64,000 nucleotides of DNA from Ga0077555 sp963741565. GTDB lineage: Bacteria > Pseudomonadota > Alphaproteobacteria > Rhizobiales > Hyphomicrobiaceae. Under the pieces are notes generated by a model. It searched no databases, was not told where the DNA came from, and saw nothing but the letters and a program-made list of their open reading frames with translations. Location: the NCBI GenBank assembly GCA_963741565.1, contig CAVUIK010000001.1, positions 371,951 to 435,950 of the forward strand. The letters run 5' to 3'. Made by a program: the position numbers and the translations under genes. The number at the start of each line of letters is the position of its first letter. Position 1 is the stretch's first letter. Shown piece by piece: positions 62,449-64,000 of the stretch.

Positions 62449-62480
62449 TTGTCATCCCGGTGCTTGTCACCGGGACCCAT
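62449..62480 (+). repeat. Left 32-base inverted repeat, REP-like
   Basis: A 32-base arm that is the exact reverse complement of 62841-62872. Each arm contains its own hairpin, CCCGGTG and CACCGGG around CTTGT. The pair encloses the GIY-YIG nuclease gene. Short, self-palindromic, inverted copies resemble REP/BIME sequences of other bacteria. Confidence 0.9.
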
Positions 62481-62516
62481 GGTGCAGCAGGCTCCTTCGG
62501 GTAATGGAGAAGCACT

Positions 62517-62828
62517 TTGCTTTCCTATTTCGTCTATATCCTGTCCAGCAAACCCTACGGCACCGTGTACATCGGTGTCACCAATGGGCTCATCCGGCGT
62601 GTCGAGGAACATCGAGCTGGCACGGTGTCGAAATTCACAGCCCGATACAAGGTGCACACGCTGGTCTGGTATCAGGAATTTGCTGATGTGAACGAGGCGA
62701 TCCAACGCGAGAAGGCGATGAAGGAGTGGCCGCGTTAGTGGAAGATCAACGTGATCGAGCGTGACAATCCGCATTGGGCAGGTCTCTTCCCGGGGTTGCC
62801 AGGTGCGCGCCCGGTAACCCCGCTCTGA
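62517..62828 (+). pseudogene. GIY-YIG nuclease gene interrupted by an amber codon
   Basis: From a TTG with GGAGAAGC upstream the frame reads LSYFVYILSSKPYGTVYIGV, then TNGLIRRVEEHRAGTVSKFT and EAIQREKAMKEWPR, a complete GIY-YIG start (Y-V-Y, Y-I-G-V-T, R, E-H). A TAG at 62736-62738 then stops it, but the same frame continues WKINVIERDNPHWAGLFPG to 62828, the normal C-terminus of UPF0213/YhbQ-like proteins. A single CAG-to-TAG or TGG-to-TAG change explains the stop. The first 73 residues carry the catalytic core, so the truncated protein might be active. The gene is framed by the 32-base inverted repeats. Confidence 0.8.
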
Positions 62829-62840
62829 GTAAGCGGATGA

Positions 62841-62872
62841 ATGGGTCCCGGTGACAAGCACCGGGATGACAA
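62841..62872 (-). repeat. Right 32-base inverted repeat, REP-like
   Basis: The exact reverse complement of the left arm, beginning 12 bases after the read-through end of the GIY-YIG gene. Ten bases after it the truncated GNAT coding sequence begins, which marks this arm as a likely junction. Confidence 0.9.
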
Positions 62873-62882
62873 GTGCGAGTAA

Positions 62883-63011
62883 TTGCTGCCGTCGATGACC
62901 GACGCCCAGGCGCTCTATCTCAAATGCGGCTTCGAGCCGATCGAGCCCTATTATGAGACACCGGTGGCGGGCACGATATTTTTGCGCCGCACGCTCAGCC
63001 TCACGCGCTGA
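62883..63011 (+). pseudogene. C-terminal stub of a GNAT acetyltransferase
   Basis: Forty-two codons read LLPSMTDAQALYLKCGFEPI, then EPYYETPVAGTIFLRRTLSL and a stop. The A-x-x-L-Y-x-x-x-G-F-x-x-x-x-P-Y-Y pattern is the universal C-terminus of GNAT proteins. The frame has a TAA just before it and no start, and the 5' part is absent from the window. It begins right beside the right inverted repeat and overlaps the end of the DUF1501 gene by 11 bases on the other strand. Confidence 0.8.
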
Positions 63012-64000
63012 CGAGATCGCGGAGCGCTGCCACCTTCGCGCTGTCGGGGAACACGGTCGTTGCCAGGGCGCCGTCGGGAATGCCGAGGTGGTCGCGCAGG
63101 ACGCCCTTGAGCAACGCGCGCAGGTCCTGGGTGGGCTTGAGGTCGCGGTTCTCGTAGAGGTTGGCCTCGGCAAGGCCGGGCCAGTCCGCGAGCACGCGAC
63201 CACCTTTCACCGCGCCGCCGACCAGCAGCGCGCAAGTCGCCATGCCGTGATCGGTGCCTTGCGTGCCGTTGACGCGCGCGGTGCGGCCGAACTCGGTGAC
63301 GATGACGACGACGGTCTCTTTCCATGCGGGCCCAAGGCCGGTGTGCAACGCCTTGATCGCGGCGTCGAGCCCGGCGAGCCGGTTGGCCAGTTGGCCCAGC
63401 ACGACGCCTTCGTTGGCATGCGTATCCCAGCCATTGTAGCTGAGCGCGCCGATGCGCGGGCCATCCGCCGTCGCGAGGAACCGGGCGGCGGCATCGGCGG
63501 CCTCAGTGAATTCGCGGAACGGTTGCGCGGCCGGCGCCGGACCCAGCGGCGCCTTCATGATATTGCCGGGTCCCGGCGTCTGCGGCGGTGATGGCGGCGA
63601 GCGCGCCGCCATCACGCCGCTCTCGGCGACGCGATTGATCTCCATGCCTTCGGCGAACGCGCGGGCGAGATGGGGATCGGTCTGGGCGTAGAGATCCATC
63701 AGGCGGGCGACGGTCGAGTCGCGCAATGGCAGATTGTAGAGTTTCGGGATCCACGACAGCACCGGCGCCTTTCCGCGCATCACCAACGGCACGACTGCGC
63801 CCATCGCGAGCCCTTTTGGACTGGCCTTGCCGGCCGCCGGCAAGCCGCCGAGCGCGCGGTTGAGCCAGCCGTCATCGGCGCGCGTCACGCCGGGAAGTCC
63901 ACTCTCCAGGAGATCCTGGGCATCGAAATGCGAGCGTTCGCGATAGGGCGTGTGGATGGCGTGCGCGATCAGGGCTTCCTTGGCCTGATAGAGCCCGTGC
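63001..64000 (-). CDS. DUF1501 family protein (5' part outside window)
   Basis: At least 332 residues of a DUF1501 protein, open to the right edge. The text from the edge (HGLYQAKEALIAHAIHTPYR, then ERSHFDAQDLLESG) and later SYNGWDTHANEGVVLGQLAN and KETVVVIVTEFGRTARVNGT, and GTDHGMATCALLVGGAVKGG match the family, which has a sulfatase/phosphatase-like fold and is often exported by the Tat system. The signal peptide would be beyond the edge. A GTG (V-T-R-A-D-D) exists inside the frame at 63888 but is clearly internal. The usual DUF1800 partner is not in view. Confidence 0.9.
   Translation of the reverse strand, partial: HGLYQAKEALIAHAIHTPYRERSHFDAQDLLESGLPGVTRADDGWLNRALGGLPAAGKASPKGLAMGAVVPLVMRGKAPVLSWIPKLYNLPLRDSTVARLMDLYAQTDPHLARAFAEGMEINRVAESGVMAARSPPSPPQTPGPGNIMKAPLGPAPAAQPFREFTEAADAAARFLATADGPRIGALSYNGWDTHANEGVVLGQLANRLAGLDAAIKALHTGLGPAWKETVVVIVTEFGRTARVNGTQGTDHGMATCALLVGGAVKGGRVLADWPGLAEANLYENRDLKPTQDLRALLKGVLRDHLGIPDGALATTVFPDSAKVAALRDLVSA

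Noticed and set aside
62004..62738. TAG reassigned to an amino acid (two in-frame TAG codons in nuclease genes)
   Set aside because: TAG is used as an ordinary stop elsewhere in the window, and the HNH gene also has frame breaks, so plain decay is simpler.

Overview
The window is GC-rich, gene-dense DNA from an alphaproteobacterium, most likely in the order Hyphomicrobiales (Rhizobiales). The evidence is an alphaproteobacterial 6S RNA just upstream of a 5-formyl-THF cyclo-ligase gene, two perfect CtrA-type sites (TTAA-N7-TTAAC), a recA-alaS pair, TIGR02281 aspartic proteases with a DUF1289 gene, a PleC/PdhS-like kinase, and Bug/Tct uptake genes. No species can be named. No rRNA, tRNA, intact transposon, prophage or CRISPR array was seen.

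Layout. 0-10.4 kb: a cytochrome P450 cut by the left edge, two DedA proteins and a lipoprotein; a quinone oxidoreductase, an MFS carrier and a TauD-type dioxygenase; then a GrdB-like protein whose reading frame is interrupted by one TGA followed by P-V-C, which I read as selenocysteine; then small envelope proteins and a luciferase-like oxidoreductase. 10.4-21 kb: a Wzy-type surface polysaccharide locus with two tandem Wzy/ligase paralogues, an initiating glycosylphosphotransferase, a GT4 glycosyltransferase and an outer-membrane export lipoprotein on the minus strand. Diverging from these are a Wzz-type chain-length protein with a degenerate kinase-like end and a NodB-type deacetylase behind a CtrA site. 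21-24 kb: yebC and a group of small uncharacterised proteins. 24-38.9 kb: ymdB-like gene, fau, 6S RNA, recJ, queC, phosphohexomutase, paired aspartic proteases, a histidine kinase, GST, MBL hydrolase, a uracil-DNA glycosylase-like protein, an Lrp regulator and a GNAT enzyme. 39-43.4 kb: recA and alaS, the latter with a single-base frameshift.

43.4-59 kb is mainly transport and catabolism: a secreted deacetylase; a four-gene minus-strand operon (SDR, flavin monooxygenase, enolase-superfamily enzyme, Bug binding protein) that looks like uptake and breakdown of an unknown carboxylate; a chromate-resistance pair (rhodanese-ChrB fusion and chrA, frameshifted); CorA; TctA/TctB; BenE and an MFS carrier. 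59-61.6 kb holds DUF188, proC, a TetR-like regulator and a CsaA-like gene.

The last 2.4 kb is a scrap yard. It holds an HNH endonuclease relic with three frame breaks and one amber codon, a GIY-YIG nuclease gene with an amber codon lying between perfect 32-bp inverted repeats that are themselves hairpins, the C-terminal stub of a GNAT gene directly beside one repeat, and a DUF1501 gene cut by the right edge. The most notable signals are the putative selenoprotein, the repeat-flanked GIY-YIG unit and the two CtrA sites.
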